Assembly: GCA_024516035.1 (NCBI GenBank)
Contig: CM044957.1
Location: 21,864,570-21,928,569 of the forward strand
Reading direction: 5' to 3'
DNA from: Bactericera cockerelli
Taxonomy: Eukaryota > Arthropoda > Insecta > Hemiptera > Triozidae
DNA: 64,000 bases
The notes below the pieces were generated by a model. The model made no database searches, was not told where the DNA came from, and was given only the letters and a program-made list of their open reading frames with translations. Both the position numbers and the translations under genes were made by a program. This document shows, in pieces, positions 56,101 through 64,000 of this stretch (position 1 is its first letter; each line of letters begins with the position of its first letter).

Positions 56101-59100
56101 GTACAACAGTCTGGCATCACGTTCCGTGGCAGACACCAGCTCCAGGATCAGGGAGCCTACGAGGAGAGGCAGAGCTACCACGTTTAGCCAGAGGAGCGTC
56201 CTGAAAAAATAGTATTATTATGAAACAAATTCGCGTGTTTGCTAGAGGAAAAATGGCGAGGCAATTAAAAATACTTGTCCCTCGATAGTAAAAGGGATCA
56301 GCACGAATACTTGTCCCTCGATAGTAAAAGGGATCAGCACGAATACTTGTCCCTCGATAGTAAAAGGGATCAGCACGAACGACAGATTACAAAAGTAGGT
56401 TAAGCGCTTTACGTGAAGAAATAAATAAGATAATTTTACCAAATTCTGTTAAAGTGGGAGTTACTAGGTTTGATAGAAACGCCGACTCCAACTACACACT
56501 GTTGTGTTTTATCGAAAAGTATTTTTTTTTTTTTTAAATTTAAACTTTTACAATACTGCTATTCCGATGTTCCCTTTGCTTTAATTCTATTTTAGAAGAC
56601 ATATGCCGAATTTTTCCATATTTCCTCATATAGGTACAGAGTGGTCCAGAAAAACGTTGAGAGCCGTTAATGGTGGGTACATACAGTAATTCCCAATGGG
56701 GATATATAAAGTGTTTTATTCGATGGAAAATCAGTTGTTATTAAGATATCAGTTTTTGGGGCTGAAATTTAGGTAAATAAAATTGAGGCTGAAATTACGG
56801 CAGTGTAAGCATCTTGAGACATCAATAGTTCGTAATAGTTCAAGTAAGTGGAAAAGCTATTGAACTGAAGATAAAAAAAATATGATCTTACCTCAAATTT
56901 CCATAGCCTGCTACATGATGCTTCAGTGTGAACGCAGCCCTCAGTGACAGGAGCATAAGAAACAAGTTGATGAACACCAGTAAGCATACGGGGCCTATCA
57001 AACTCCACACCACGCTCTCATACAGGGAAAGCCAGCAGCTGAAATGAAACCAGAAAAAATGTTAAAACCGGGGTTTAGAGTAAGTGAGCACAACGTTTTC
57101 TACTATCGGCGTTGCATAACTAGTGTGGTATAGTTACTCTATATACGAGGGGGGTACCCAAAAAAAAACCGGAATGGTGTTGTTGCACTATCTGTACTAG
57201 ATGTAAAGTGTTGCTATGCATATCAAATGAAAGGAAATTTTCTTTTGAGTTAGTTTACAGAGTTGGATCAATATATTACAACGGATTGAATTTTTATGTC
57301 GATTTAATTAGAGCATGTTTTGTGCTCTTGTTACATTGAATAATGTTAATTTTCTTCGATAAATTGCGGCTGTAAAGACATGCCTTTTTCTTGGCTATTT
57401 TTTTAAAATAAATAAATTAGGTAATAAAAGATTGTATGTAAAATTCAAATTGGAAAGTCGTAATAATAGGTATTGTAATTTTGTTCAGGATATCTAGAGT
57501 TTTATTTATATAGATACCATATTATCTTTTTTTACCATATTTACGAGTAGAGTAGGCTTAATTGAGTTATTATTTTTGTTGTTTGCTTAGAACTATAATA
57601 TGTGTTAACGGGGTCAACCTTTATTGTAAATATTTTACATATATATAAATACAAATATTTTCTACTACTACTACTACATTTTCTGAGGGGGGAACTCACA
57701 AGACAGAGTTCCCGTACAGGGGGGCGCGCACCCCCACAGCCAGCCCGGTGATGACAGCCGGCAGCCCGTATCCCAGAGAGTAGTAGAAGCCCATCTGACC
57801 GTGGTTCACATCTCTCAGCTCCGTGAGCATCCGGTAGAGATGCAGCACTGCAACCAGCGCCCAGCAGAGGGCCGCCAGCCACAGGTATTGCAGCGAGATG
57901 GCGCTGAGCCGGCACCACAGCTCGTGGGACACCTGCGGCCAAAGATACGTAGTTTTGCAATAGTTCATTCATTTACGGGGGTCATTCGGTCATCTTATTT
58001 ATTTACGGGGGTCGAATCAAACGTACATGGTGCAATGTACTATACAGGAATACGCCCTATCAATGTGATGCATACGAGTGGTGAGAAATACTAATATGCT
58101 GTAAAAAAAAAAAAAAAAAAAACAGTCACAAAATTTGATAAGTTGGATCGAGATGTAGATTGTAAAATATGACAATCATTTAATTCGTAGATGGGAAATC
58201 TATTACACGGTAAATAAATATTTTAATTGATATAGGAAGATTGAAAAAACACACTCACCATGTAAATCCTAGCTTTCATTGCTACAAGGTAGAGAACATG
58301 CACTAGTAAAAGACAGAACGCTTGGTTGGTATAGATACTTGATGAGTTGGTCTTGGCTCGTAGTAACCCCAAAAGTAGAGTAGCTATTACTAGAGCCAGG
58401 ATAGCCATGCCAAAGCCAACCCAGGTAGCCAGCTCTTCATAGGGGTTCATCTCCAGGACGAAGTTTGAATCCAGAAGATCCACTAGTACCGCGTACGTGG
58501 ACAGCTGGTTGCAGGTGCAGTTCACGAGTATGGGATCAGGTGACCTCCACCAATCTAGAAATGGTTATTTAGGTGGTTACAGTGAATACAAGGAACAATT
58601 TTGTATATATACTATTACTACAGAGTAAATATTTATAAAAGTACTATTGGGTTACACCAGCCGCTTCGCTAACCCATCACTCTCTCTCTCTCTCGCGGTC
58701 CGGATTTGGACCGCGGTCCGCTAATTGCCAACCGAGGGGCTATAAGGAACAAATCAACCTAATTTATCATCACCTGGTAAGACTCTGAAGCAAATCTCAG
58801 GCGCAAGTAAACTCTCTCATGAAAACTCTCATAAAGCTCTTCAGAAATCCTTTTTTACCCCCCAGCTAAGCAGGTCAGCACTGCTATCCCCCAGCCGGAG
58901 ATGGGGAAAAAAGTATGAGCAGTGATAATATAGATAGACGCGTTACCTGAGTCATAGGGCATTTCCGTCTTGCAGCCTATCCTGGTCCATTCTCTATTCT
59001 CCTGCGACCACCTCACACATTGGGGATTAGACTTGGAACTGAGGGGAGTATGCCACAGCCATAACCTCACTCTGATTGGCTGCTCTAGAGGTTTTTGCAT

Positions 59101-62100
59101 ATTAGGGAACGAAACTGATTTAACCTAAAACAGTAAGACACAAAAAAAATACTGTAAAATGTTTTTGTGCAAAACAAACAGCAATTATAACTTTTTTTTA
59201 TATAAAAAAGACAGGGGGAATAGAAGTGCGTTACGAAGACTCCATTTCTAGTTATGCTTCACACTTCATACATTTCTAGTTATGCTTAACCCGATTACTG
59301 TTTCCAAGTTGATGTAAGCAAATAACTGCTCAGAAACAACATTTTCTACTTATTTTTCATTTTCAAGATCATCGTCAAAATCATCAAACTTTAGAGTATC
59401 CGTTTATGATGACGATGACCTATCACTACTTGATGAGTAGCTACAGCTTTTTTTTTCTTTTCTTTTTTTATACCTCGGAGCGAATATGTATTAGTGATCT
59501 TAAAATCATTTCCATAAATGGATAAATACATATGCAGGAATAAAATGGCACATCTAGAAGAAATCCAGCCTCCGTGGTGTAACGGTTGTGACTATTTCCC
59601 GTGGTCCAGAGATCCTGATTGCCGGGTGGGGCACAATTTTACCAAAAAATTCTATTCCCTCCGAAATAAAAAAAAAAAAAAATGGTTGTGTGGAAGAGCT
59701 TCTTGAAGGAGAATCCTGCCATATAAAAGAAAGCAAAAAAAAAAAAAAAAAAACAAGAATCATTAGACATAAATAATGCCAAAACATGGAATCTGGGCGT
59801 CCATATAATCCTCTCACCACCGTGATAAAGGGTGTCTGTGTCTATCTAACGAACACGGAATTATTATTATTATTACCTGGCGGTCTTCGGTCCTATGGTT
59901 GACTGAGATGATAAGCACCAGCACGGGAGACCCCAGCACCAGGGAAACCCCCCAGCGTGACGTCACGGTGTCATCCACGTCCAGAGGCATGAGTGCGCCG
60001 AGCTCCTTGTACTGCGTGTAGCCTACCACGGCCGTGTCCCCTGCGAACAGAGGTATAAATAAAAAATAAAATATAAAAATAAAATAGCCTTTATTGAAGA
60101 GTTAATCATTTAAAGAAATTTACAAACATAAGGGTTTCAAAATATACTAAAGTTATCTCTTTTCAGCTTAGGTGGCAAAATAGGTAGTAACAAAATAATA
60201 ATCTAAGTTTATATAATTATCAAAAGATTATAAACTACCTATTTTTCACTATTCTCATATTTACAGTTTTAGAATTCTGCTAGGCTGAAGGCCGAACAGA
60301 GGTATAAATGTTTATTATAGAAGTCATTATCTAAGTGCGCAATGCGCATACACAACGGAGCCCCGCGCCCTAGACCCTAGATATACCTTCGTAACAACGG
60401 CTCGATATTGACGATTTTCGGGACTCCGTTGAGGCCGCTAACAGTTAATAACATGGTTAAAACAACTGAATATTAAAACACTGGAGGATAGAAGAAAAGA
60501 CCAGAGTATCATATTTATACTAAAACTTTGCAATAAGATGATAAATTCAAAAGAACTTCTATCTTACCTTAAATTCAAAATACCCAATATTAGATACAGA
60601 AATAACAACTATAAATTATTCGATATTGATCCAAGAAAAATCGCATCATCCTTAGATCTAGCTATGGCAAACTTCAATTACAAGTATGACCAGTTAGACA
60701 TATCGATGAATATCTCACAACTATTAAAACAATTAAGAGGTTGATATACCTACTTATACTATACTATAAAGTCATAAATAGTTTTTATATATTCTTAAGT
60801 ATACAGAATTACAGATAGTCATAGATAGTTTTTAAAGTCAGAGTTTTTATATAGGTATTTCTAGTTATAAGATTTTTTTTCTTGTGATGGCTATTAAGAA
60901 ATAAACAAAACACTTAGACTTACCCTTCAATTTATCCACACTAAGCTCGCCTTCTTCCACATTGTCGATTCCCAGCAAGTTGAGAGGTATAAGCACGTGA
61001 GAGTACGGATCAAACTTGCTCTTGTCTTGAAGGAAGTTATTGTACTTGGGGAAGATAACAGAGGGTAGACCTCGGTCTCTGGACTTGAGAGCGGCAGGCT
61101 GAAGAGGCTGAAATAGTACTTGGGAGTTGTCCGGAAGTATTACCTGGCAGAGGAAAAGACCAGGTACAAAGTCATGATATTCACCGAGCAATTCTTATAC
61201 AGGGCTTCCATAAAGTATCACCCAGGCCTCGGTTTCTCGGAAACGACTCAAAATATAAAAAAAACACATAAACCCTTAAAATATGTTTATAGAGGATTTA
61301 ATTGTACCAATTTTTTTGCATTAAATATATTGGTATGTCGTGCCTCGTGTGGCATATTGTTGTAAGAGCCTCATTAAGGGAAGTTAATTGCAACAAATTT
61401 CTGTGTGCTATGACATACCTATGACTCGTTAACAGTATGTTTCAGAATAATAAAATATGTTGTTATTAACTCCTTATTGCGAAATCCTTCTAACAGGATA
61501 TAACTCCGTTGGTTTTTTCGTTAAATATTTCCGGCTGGTCGTCCGTATCACTCGAAAAGAAGTCAAGCTCCGCCAGTGGTGACTCAACGGTAACAGTTCG
61601 CTAAAAATCAATGTCAAATTCGTAATTAGCACCTCAAAATTATTGGATTTGCTATGTCACGACCTACATCTAGGATGAATTGTTTTTGTGTTTGTCGGAC
61701 TGTTGTTGTTGGTGATAGTGTTTATCCTGATGTTGATTTTGCCAATCTTGTTGCAAGTTTTATTGGTGACAAGGCAAAATTATGTGTTAGAAAACATACA
61801 GAAGTAGAAGAGCACCCAGACAACAATACAAGTGAAATGGGCCAAAACAGTTCTGAAGAGAAGGTGAAACTGACCATCGGACTTATGCTGGGAGAGGGGC
61901 GCTATGCTTTCACTGTAACTGTATATAAAAATTGTAAATAAAGTTTGATCAAAATTGTTGAATAATAAAAATAAGATAGTTTAATATTTCATATCGATTT
62001 TTCGAGTCGAAAAACCCCTTTTGCACCAATTTGTACACAATCAATACCTACTGCCGAATTTTGAGGGCTCAAAATCAGTTTTGATTTTCCTATGGCACAC

Positions 62101-63454
62101 ATCAAACCTCCTGAGCAAATTTGGTAAAGTGTCTTGTTTGTTATTTCCATTTTTTTGTAACCGCCAAATCTCACAAACTCCGGATATTAACGAAATTTTG
62201 TACACATAATTATAGGAAAGGTGTTGTAGATTGTTTAAACCGTGGTTAAAACCAATTAGTTCAAACCATGCCAATCCTGATGTATTCAAACCAGGCGATA
62301 GAAAACTCTTACCTTCTCAATGGTAAGGTAAGTGTTGGCTCCTTCATGAGTAGATCTGTCCGTTTCATATCCAAACAAACTGCGAGCACTGACAATATCG
62401 ACTCCAAGGGCCATGTTTGGGGCTGTTATTTCAAATGGATCTGTGTACGTATCTTGCTGACTGGTTGTCAAGGAGATGAGGTACTGATTAAACGTGTCAA
62501 CCAGAACACCGGGGGAATCTGTCAGACGAGTCAGGGTTTTAATGCGGGTCCAGTGAGATTTCTCTGCAGATGAGAGAAGACGAGAGGCTGAGTGAACCTG
62601 GAATACAATAGAATATTTTTTTTTAGTTTACGGAACAAGTTCCATTTGTACAAAAAATGATCTTAAAATTAAATAAAAATAATCTTAAAATTATAAATCC
62701 TAGATCTTACTAGAATATCGTGAAACGCTGGTTAGAAACAAAAGGAACTTGACCTACTAGCATTGGCGGTCCAGTGGTTAGAGCGCTAGTCTGGTGATCC
62801 TACTGTAGGGATTCGTGAGTTTGGATCCCACACAATGCATTGACTTTTTGTTATTTATCTGAGAATTCGACTACATAATACCACAATCCATTCATTATGC
62901 AAGTGTGAGACCAAAGAGTCCGTAAAGCGATGTTATTCTTGTCCAGACGAGCTGAAATTTTCAGGGTACGTTCCCATACATGCTTGGAATTAAATGTGTA
63001 ATCTTTGAATGACACGTTGACCTAGTCTAAGATTTGGGTAAAAAATTATGTCCCGTTTCGGGCCATTTAGTTTTTTATTTATTTATTATTATTTGAAACC
63101 AGAAGTGAGCTCTGATCAGTTTGATCAACTAGTTATATACCATGTTGTAAACAAAATCCTTATCCTGGCTGTGTGTCAAGTTCAGTCCGCTTTGATCGAT
63201 CTCGTAGTGAAGCATTCGCTGCAGAAGCTGCTCAGCTATCAGCACGTCTGATCCATGCAGCCTTCTCAGAGCCCGCAAGGCTTTCCTCATGGAACTTGCT
63301 GACTCTACAGCTACGAATGTGGTGATGGTGACGTCATTGGTTTCTAGGGACCCAAGCAGCTTCCGAAGAGTGACGAACTGATCCGACGTACAGTTGAACA
63401 TGTCGGGCAAACGCCAGCCTGGGGTGTTTTCATCGCAGGAGCGCGAGGCTTTAC
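47102..63454 (-). CDS. stan: Flamingo/Starry night seven-pass cadherin (Celsr family), 3' fifteen exons
   Basis: Stan is a homophilic cell-surface cadherin/adhesion GPCR of planar cell polarity. Exons in transcript order: 63454-63141, 62597-62313, 61143-60924, 60040-59877, 59124-58947, 58554-58259, 57932-57700, 57038-56892, 56200-55927, 54863-54742, 53380-53257, 52523-52301, 50894-50664, 50188-50005, 47132-47102. All phases match, giving about 1007 residues. Order: end of the hormone-receptor-like domain (WRLPDMFNCTSDQF), GAIN domain, GPS (NCTCNQLSTYAVLVD, near residue 402), seven helices from about 434 to 675, then a ~340-residue tail. Family tail motifs include TTSRSSTKTSSSPYRSD and SVDGRSLDLASSHSSDDDES. 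The C-terminus EETPV is a class I PDZ-type ligand. The cadherin, EGF and laminin-G exons lie beyond the right edge. Confidence 0.96.
48753..49003. mobile_element. piggyBac-type MITE with internal 20-bp palindromes
   Basis: TTAA at 48749-48752 and 49004-49007 flanks a 251-bp element whose ends are CACATAGACGACCGGCATG and the complement of CACTTAGACGACCGGCATG. The perfect palindrome GTGTACCACCGGTGGTACAC is at 48834-48853, with near copies at 48878-48897 and 48913-48932. No coding. Confidence 0.85.
49150..49330 (+). repeat. CAGGGTGGACC-ended repeat
   Basis: TACAGGGTGGACCAATAAAA at 49150 resembles the start at 56636 (TACAGAGTGGTCCAGAAAAA), including the following GTTGATGGT/GTTAATGGT. The right end is not defined. 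Confidence 0.5.
50005..50188 (-). CDS. stan: stan cytoplasmic-tail exon (14th in window)
   Basis: Acceptor TTCCACAG, donor TCTGA|GTAAGTATC. It encodes AEEDHCSSTYLGGEDGGRPS and continues with Pro/Ser/Arg-rich sequence to EYTIPES. Phase 1 in, phase 2 out. Confidence 0.88.
50664..50894 (-). CDS. stan: stan cytoplasmic-tail exon (13th in window)
   Basis: Acceptor CCTCCCAG, donor TATACAG|GTGAGTGG. It encodes QEIYSASPTQQHRWTNLSLS and KMSNYGNDKYSFPYT. Its first two bases complete the Asp codon begun at the donor preceding the 37/40-bp array. Confidence 0.9.
51235..51465 (+). repeat. probable LINE/SINE 3' end with A-rich tail
   Basis: Begins after a TTA microsatellite and ends AAATAAAAATAAACCAAATC then poly(A) at 51454-51464, directly before the minisatellite. 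The family is not identified. Confidence 0.4.
51490..52315. repeat. 37/40-bp minisatellite built on a stan 5' splice site
   Basis: The core CACCGGGGTACTGGTGCGGG recurs 21 times. Units near the exon (about 51980-52300) are 40 bp with CACTGGTTCACTACT; distal ones (51490-51970) are mostly 37 bp with CATGGGTTCACT, a few with an extra GTGGTTCA or CAC. On the gene strand each unit contains CAGTACCCCG|GTGAGT, identical to the true donor of the exon 52523-52301 (distal variants GTAAGT twice). The last ~17 bp of the exon belong to the unit. Long open frames through the array are repeat artefacts. Confidence 0.97.
52301..52523 (-). CDS. stan: stan cytoplasmic-tail exon (12th in window), ending in a minisatellite
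   Basis: Acceptor TTTCCAG. It encodes SVDGRSLDLASSHSSDDDES, a conserved Flamingo tail motif, then RRRAKLVGG and TPRWPSHQYP. The donor CCCCG|GTGAGT is the first of 21 tandem copies. Read-through would add GE and stop. Confidence 0.95.
52541..52690 (+). repeat. tRNA-derived SINE, family B
   Basis: CCGACCTCAGTAGCTTGATC and the B-box region GGTCGGTGGTTGAAGTC, then AAAGCGAGTTTGAGTAGTTG, closely match 37463-37610. It lies about 17 bp upstream of a stan acceptor. Confidence 0.85.
52850..53060 (+). pseudogene. Pao/BEL LTR-retroelement polyprotein fragment
   Basis: The plus-strand frame reads HVHLVCAKSKVAPMKKLKYV then TIPRLELCAALILVKFIS. CAKS(R/K)VAP..K.TIPRLEL.AA is a hallmark of Pao/BEL polyproteins, just after the reverse transcriptase. 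No LTRs or other domains remain. It lies in a stan intron, antisense. Confidence 0.8.
53257..53380 (-). CDS. stan: stan cytoplasmic-tail exon (11th in window)
   Basis: Acceptor TTTCTTAG, donor TCCGAG|GTAGGTAT. It encodes SDAGLRQNSTSTSNYDQSTN and KKSVSKHQTSDSDSE. Confidence 0.92.
53540..53706 (-). repeat. tRNA-derived SINE, family C
   Basis: On the minus strand: GACCTCCGTGGCTCAGTGGT, TAAGAGCATTGG and a B-box-like GAGTTTGAATCCC, then a body ending GGTTCCGGGGCACAC. No second copy is seen in this window. Confidence 0.7.
53803..54151. mobile_element. piggyBac-type MITE with repeated short palindromes
   Basis: TTAA at 53799-53802 and 54152-54155 flanks a 349-bp element. Its ends are CACTTTCACCGCCAACTGTA and the complement of CACTTTCAGCGCCAGGTGTA. 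Inside, GTGATACTTTTAAGTATCAC (a perfect palindrome) occurs twice (about 53920 and 54061), with three degenerate copies near 53866, 54016 and 54115. The right TTAA abuts the 22-bp array. Confidence 0.85.
54156..54755. repeat. 22-bp minisatellite built on a stan 5' splice site
   Basis: The motif AATGTCTACCTGTAAGGA recurs with exact 22-bp spacing from 54168 to 54740, 27 copies including the exon's own; one unit has a G for A near 54379. On the gene strand each unit reads CCTTACAG|GTAGACATTG, that is the last bases of exon 54863-54742 plus its donor. Near-identity of units indicates recent expansion or homogenisation. Confidence 0.97.
54742..54863 (-). CDS. stan: stan cytoplasmic-tail exon (10th in window), ending in a minisatellite
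   Basis: I chose the acceptor CGCCAACAG|AAATCT because only it keeps the frame open after the preceding phase-0 exon. It encodes KSSLSYRNTGVATEILRRNV and STTSRSSTKTSSSPYR. The donor TTACAG|GTAGAC is the first of 27 tandem copies; reading through gives TAG at once. Confidence 0.93.
54880..55690. other. stan intron between exons 9 and 10, repeat-bearing
   Basis: 55095-55275 (minus) is a copy of the interspersed repeat seen at 32217, with GGACACAATACTTCCTTGTG and ATCCACATTGTACACACG on the minus strand. Nothing else is assignable. Confidence 0.5.
55690..55880 (+). repeat. tRNA-derived SINE, family D
   Basis: Head GTGGTAAAGGCGGCACTCTG, B box GGGTTCGAAACCC, body TCCCATCTGGGATTTTTACC and a (TTA)n tail at the right end. 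Its tail matches 940-1050. Confidence 0.8.
55927..56200 (-). CDS. stan: stan exon with helices 6-7
   Basis: Acceptor TTTTTTCAG, donor CCGCTG|GTGAGTG. It encodes TLLWLNVVALPLLVGSLILE (helix 6), LLYAMSLLVPAHAWFLLTGY (helix 7) and the start of the tail, GRKLPPFPEDEPDTSQNFSG. Confidence 0.96.
56271..56378. repeat. three identical 36-bp tandem units
   Basis: ATACTTGTCCCTCGATAGTA opens each of three units, which continue AAAGGGATCAGCACGA. It is intronic, 70 bp upstream of the acceptor of the helix 6-7 exon, and does not include the splice site. Confidence 0.95.
56892..57038 (-). CDS. stan: stan exon with helix 5
   Basis: Acceptor CATTTCAG, donor TTGAG|GTAAGATC. It encodes CWLSLYESVVWSLIGPVCLL and LRAAFTLKHHVAGYGNL. 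Confidence 0.96.
57700..57932 (-). CDS. stan: stan exon with helices 3-4
   Basis: Acceptor GGCCGCAG, donor GTCTT|GTGAGTTCC. It encodes VSHELWCRLSAISLQYLWLA, LVAVLHLYRMLTELRDVNHG and GLPAVITGLAVGVRAPLYGN. GC-rich compared with its surroundings. Confidence 0.96.
58259..58554 (-). CDS. stan: stan exon with GPS and helices 1-2
   Basis: Acceptor ATTTCTAG, donor TACATG|GTGAGTG. It encodes WWRSPDPILVNCTCNQLSTY (GPS end), then helix 1 (GMAILALVIATLLLGLL) and helix 2 (AFCLLLVHVLYLVAMKA). At the GPS the usual His before Leu-Ser/Thr is Gln. Confidence 0.96.
58640..58740. repeat. GGGTTACACCAGCCGCTTCG repeat with GC palindrome
   Basis: TTGGGTTACACCAGCCGCTT and CTAACCCATCA are followed by (TC)n and the palindromic CGCGGTCCGGATTTGGACCGCG. 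The first motif also occurs at 43690, 44020 (complement) and, weaker, at 63665. Confidence 0.55.
58947..59124 (-). CDS. stan: stan exon, GAIN domain part B (GPS Cys/Trp segment)
   Basis: Acceptor CTGTTTTAG, donor GACTCAG|GTAACG. It encodes VKSVSFPNMQKPLEQPIRVR and NPQCVRWSQENREWTRIGCK, the Cys-Trp...Cys portion of the GPS. Confidence 0.94.
59566..59685 (+). repeat. tRNA-derived SINE, family E
   Basis: CAGCCTCCGTGGTGTAACGG (A-box-like), GTGGTCCAGAGATCCTGATT, GCCGGGTGGGG, then a short body and poly(A) at 59668-59683. It is single-copy in the window. Confidence 0.6.
59877..60040 (-). CDS. stan: stan exon, GAIN domain
   Basis: Acceptor TGTTCGCAG, donor CGCCAG|GTAATAAT. It encodes DTAVVGYTQYKELGALMPLD and VSLVLGSPVLVLIISVNHRT. 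Confidence 0.94.
60479..60744 (+). pseudogene. LINE C-terminal fragment in a stan intron
   Basis: The frame reads LEDRRKDQSIIFILKLCNKM, INSKELLSYLKFKIPNIRYR and a stop after LLKQLRG. L..RR...D..F..KL..G.I.S..LL is the usual end of jockey/CR1-type ORFs. It may be the tail of a family different from the others here. Confidence 0.75.
60924..61143 (-). CDS. stan: stan exon, GAIN domain
   Basis: Acceptor CTCTGCCAG, donor AAGG|GTAAGTC. It encodes VILPDNSQVLFQPLQPAALK and FPKYNNFLQDKSKFDPYSHV. Confidence 0.95.
61200..61570 (+). repeat. single arm of the CAGGGTC palindromic element
   Basis: CAGGGCTTCCATAAAGTATC and CCCAGGCCTCGGTTTCTCGG match the left arm at 1380-1430, and similarity continues at lower identity (GGCATATTGTTGTAAGAGCC). 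The second arm is missing. It begins 57 bp upstream of a stan exon. Confidence 0.7.
61654..61941 (+). other. unidentified 95-codon ORF in a stan intron
   Basis: Encodes RTVVVGDSVYPDVDFANLVA, HTEVEEHPDNNTSEMGQNSS and LTIGLMLGEGRYAFTVTVYK then a stop, followed within 2 bp by AATAAAG. I do not recognise it. It might be a retrocopy or transposon scrap, or a chance ORF. Confidence 0.3.
62313..62597 (-). CDS. stan: stan exon, GAIN domain
   Basis: Acceptor TATTCCAG, donor GAGAAG|GTAAGAG. It encodes VHSASRLLSSAEKSHWTRIK and ITAPNMALGVDIVSARSLFG. 95 codons, phase 0 on both sides. Confidence 0.95.
62763..63040 (+). repeat. tRNA-derived SINE (family F) followed by one ~145-163-bp-type unit
   Basis: GGCGGTCCAGTGGTTAGAGC and GATTCGTGAGTTTGGATCCC form the tRNA-like head. 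From 62941, AGCTGAAATTTTCAGGGTAC and AATGACACGTTGACCTAG match the tandem units of 37880-38300. Confidence 0.65.
63141..63454 (-). CDS. stan: stan exon, end of hormone-receptor-like domain and start of GAIN
   Basis: Acceptor ATCCCCCAG, donor AACATG|GTATATAAC. It encodes KASRSCDENTPGWRLPDMFN and VESASSMRKALRALRRLHGS. It is the most upstream stan exon in the window; none is seen from 63455 to 64000, where a CAGGGTGTTTCTG repeat end lies at 63495. Confidence 0.94.
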
Positions 63455-64000
63455 CTGGGGGATATTTTTACCACAATGTAATATACACTTATACAGGGTG
63501 TTTCTGAAATGAGTGCAAATATTGATACCATGGGTTCCGTCAGTAAATAGGCATGGGTCAACTCTTTACAACTAGGGGTCAAAAATGGACTCTTAACAGA
63601 ACTAGATCCTCGTAAAGTTAAAATTCAAAAAAACAATTATTAAAAATTGAATTCATATGTTACTAGCTGGTTAACCCGCACTTCGCTACGGGAAATAATA
63701 TTGTTTATAATTATGTAGCGAAAAGACTTAGCAGGCTTTGATTAATGTAGTTTTTTTTCGAATATAAACATGGCGTTTTTCTTCTGCAGATGCGCCCGTC
63801 TCCGTTGGAATATTGAAAAAAAAAACATGTAAGGGTCAGATTGAAAACTAGGACCACCAAGAGGAGTAAAACTTGCCAAGTTAGGGGATAGTGGGCAGTT
63901 AATAACATACAAAATGAGGAACTCAGAAAACGGGTTTTAATAAAAAGAAATGGTTCAGTACCAAGATAACTTGGCGGCAAACAAGATCGCTATCTTCATT

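Noticed and set aside
57541..57972. Alternative ORF over the helix 3-4 exon
   Set aside because: It is an off-frame shadow of the stan exon, long because the exon is GC-rich.
63711..63980. Additional stan exon or small gene on the minus strand
   Set aside because: The frame lacks family motifs and good splice sites, and contains simple T/A runs.

Overview
This window is eukaryotic nuclear DNA from an insect: AT-rich, with spliced genes and dense mobile elements. I infer an arthropod because the host genes are a single multisubstrate-type deoxyribonucleoside kinase, the ER SNARE Use1 and the seven-pass cadherin Flamingo/Starry night, and because the repeats (TA-flanked CAGGGTG-ended palindromes, Tc1, I-like and R2-like LINEs, DIRS, tRNA-derived SINEs) are typical of insect genomes. 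I cannot name the species; a hemipteran-like large genome would fit, but that is a guess.

Host genes. (1) dNK, minus strand: four coding exons recovered at 20344-20508, 10105-10238, 1195-1313 and 467-621. Introns 1 and 2 are 10.1 and 8.8 kb and full of transposons; the 3' end probably lies outside the window. (2) Use1, plus strand: a complete seven-exon coding sequence from 31961 to 42710 (242 codons before the stop), divergent from dNK. (3) stan/fmi (Celsr family), minus strand: the 3' 15 coding exons from 63454 down to the stop at 47102, about 1007 residues. These cover the end of the hormone-receptor-like domain, the GAIN domain, the GPS, seven membrane helices and a ~340-residue cytoplasmic tail. 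The gene is convergent with Use1. All exon phases in the three genes join consistently.

Mobile DNA. 1-11 kb: SINEs, a palindromic element, a truncated jockey-like LINE, a restriction-like-endonuclease LINE remnant, and a nest of a LINE 3' end split by a palindromic element that itself carries another copy of the same LINE. 11-15 kb: a degenerate DIRS-like tyrosine-recombinase element. 16-20 kb: an R2-like LINE with one open 1178-codon frame. 22.5-28.3 kb: a full-length I-like LINE with both ORFs open. 33.4-35.1 kb: a precisely bounded but broken Tc1 element. The stan introns hold piggyBac-type MITEs, SINEs, LINE scraps and a Pao/BEL scrap.

Most unusual signal. In stan, two different minisatellites start exactly at the 3' ends of two tail-encoding exons, and every unit carries a copy of the 5' splice site. 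One has 37/40-bp units (21 copies of the donor) after the exon ending at 52301; the other has 22-bp units (27 copies) after the exon ending at 54742. Any use of a distal donor reads straight into an in-frame stop. Two unrelated arrays of the same design in one gene suggest a common cause, either a mechanism of expansion at exon-intron junctions or tolerance of or selection for multiple donors.
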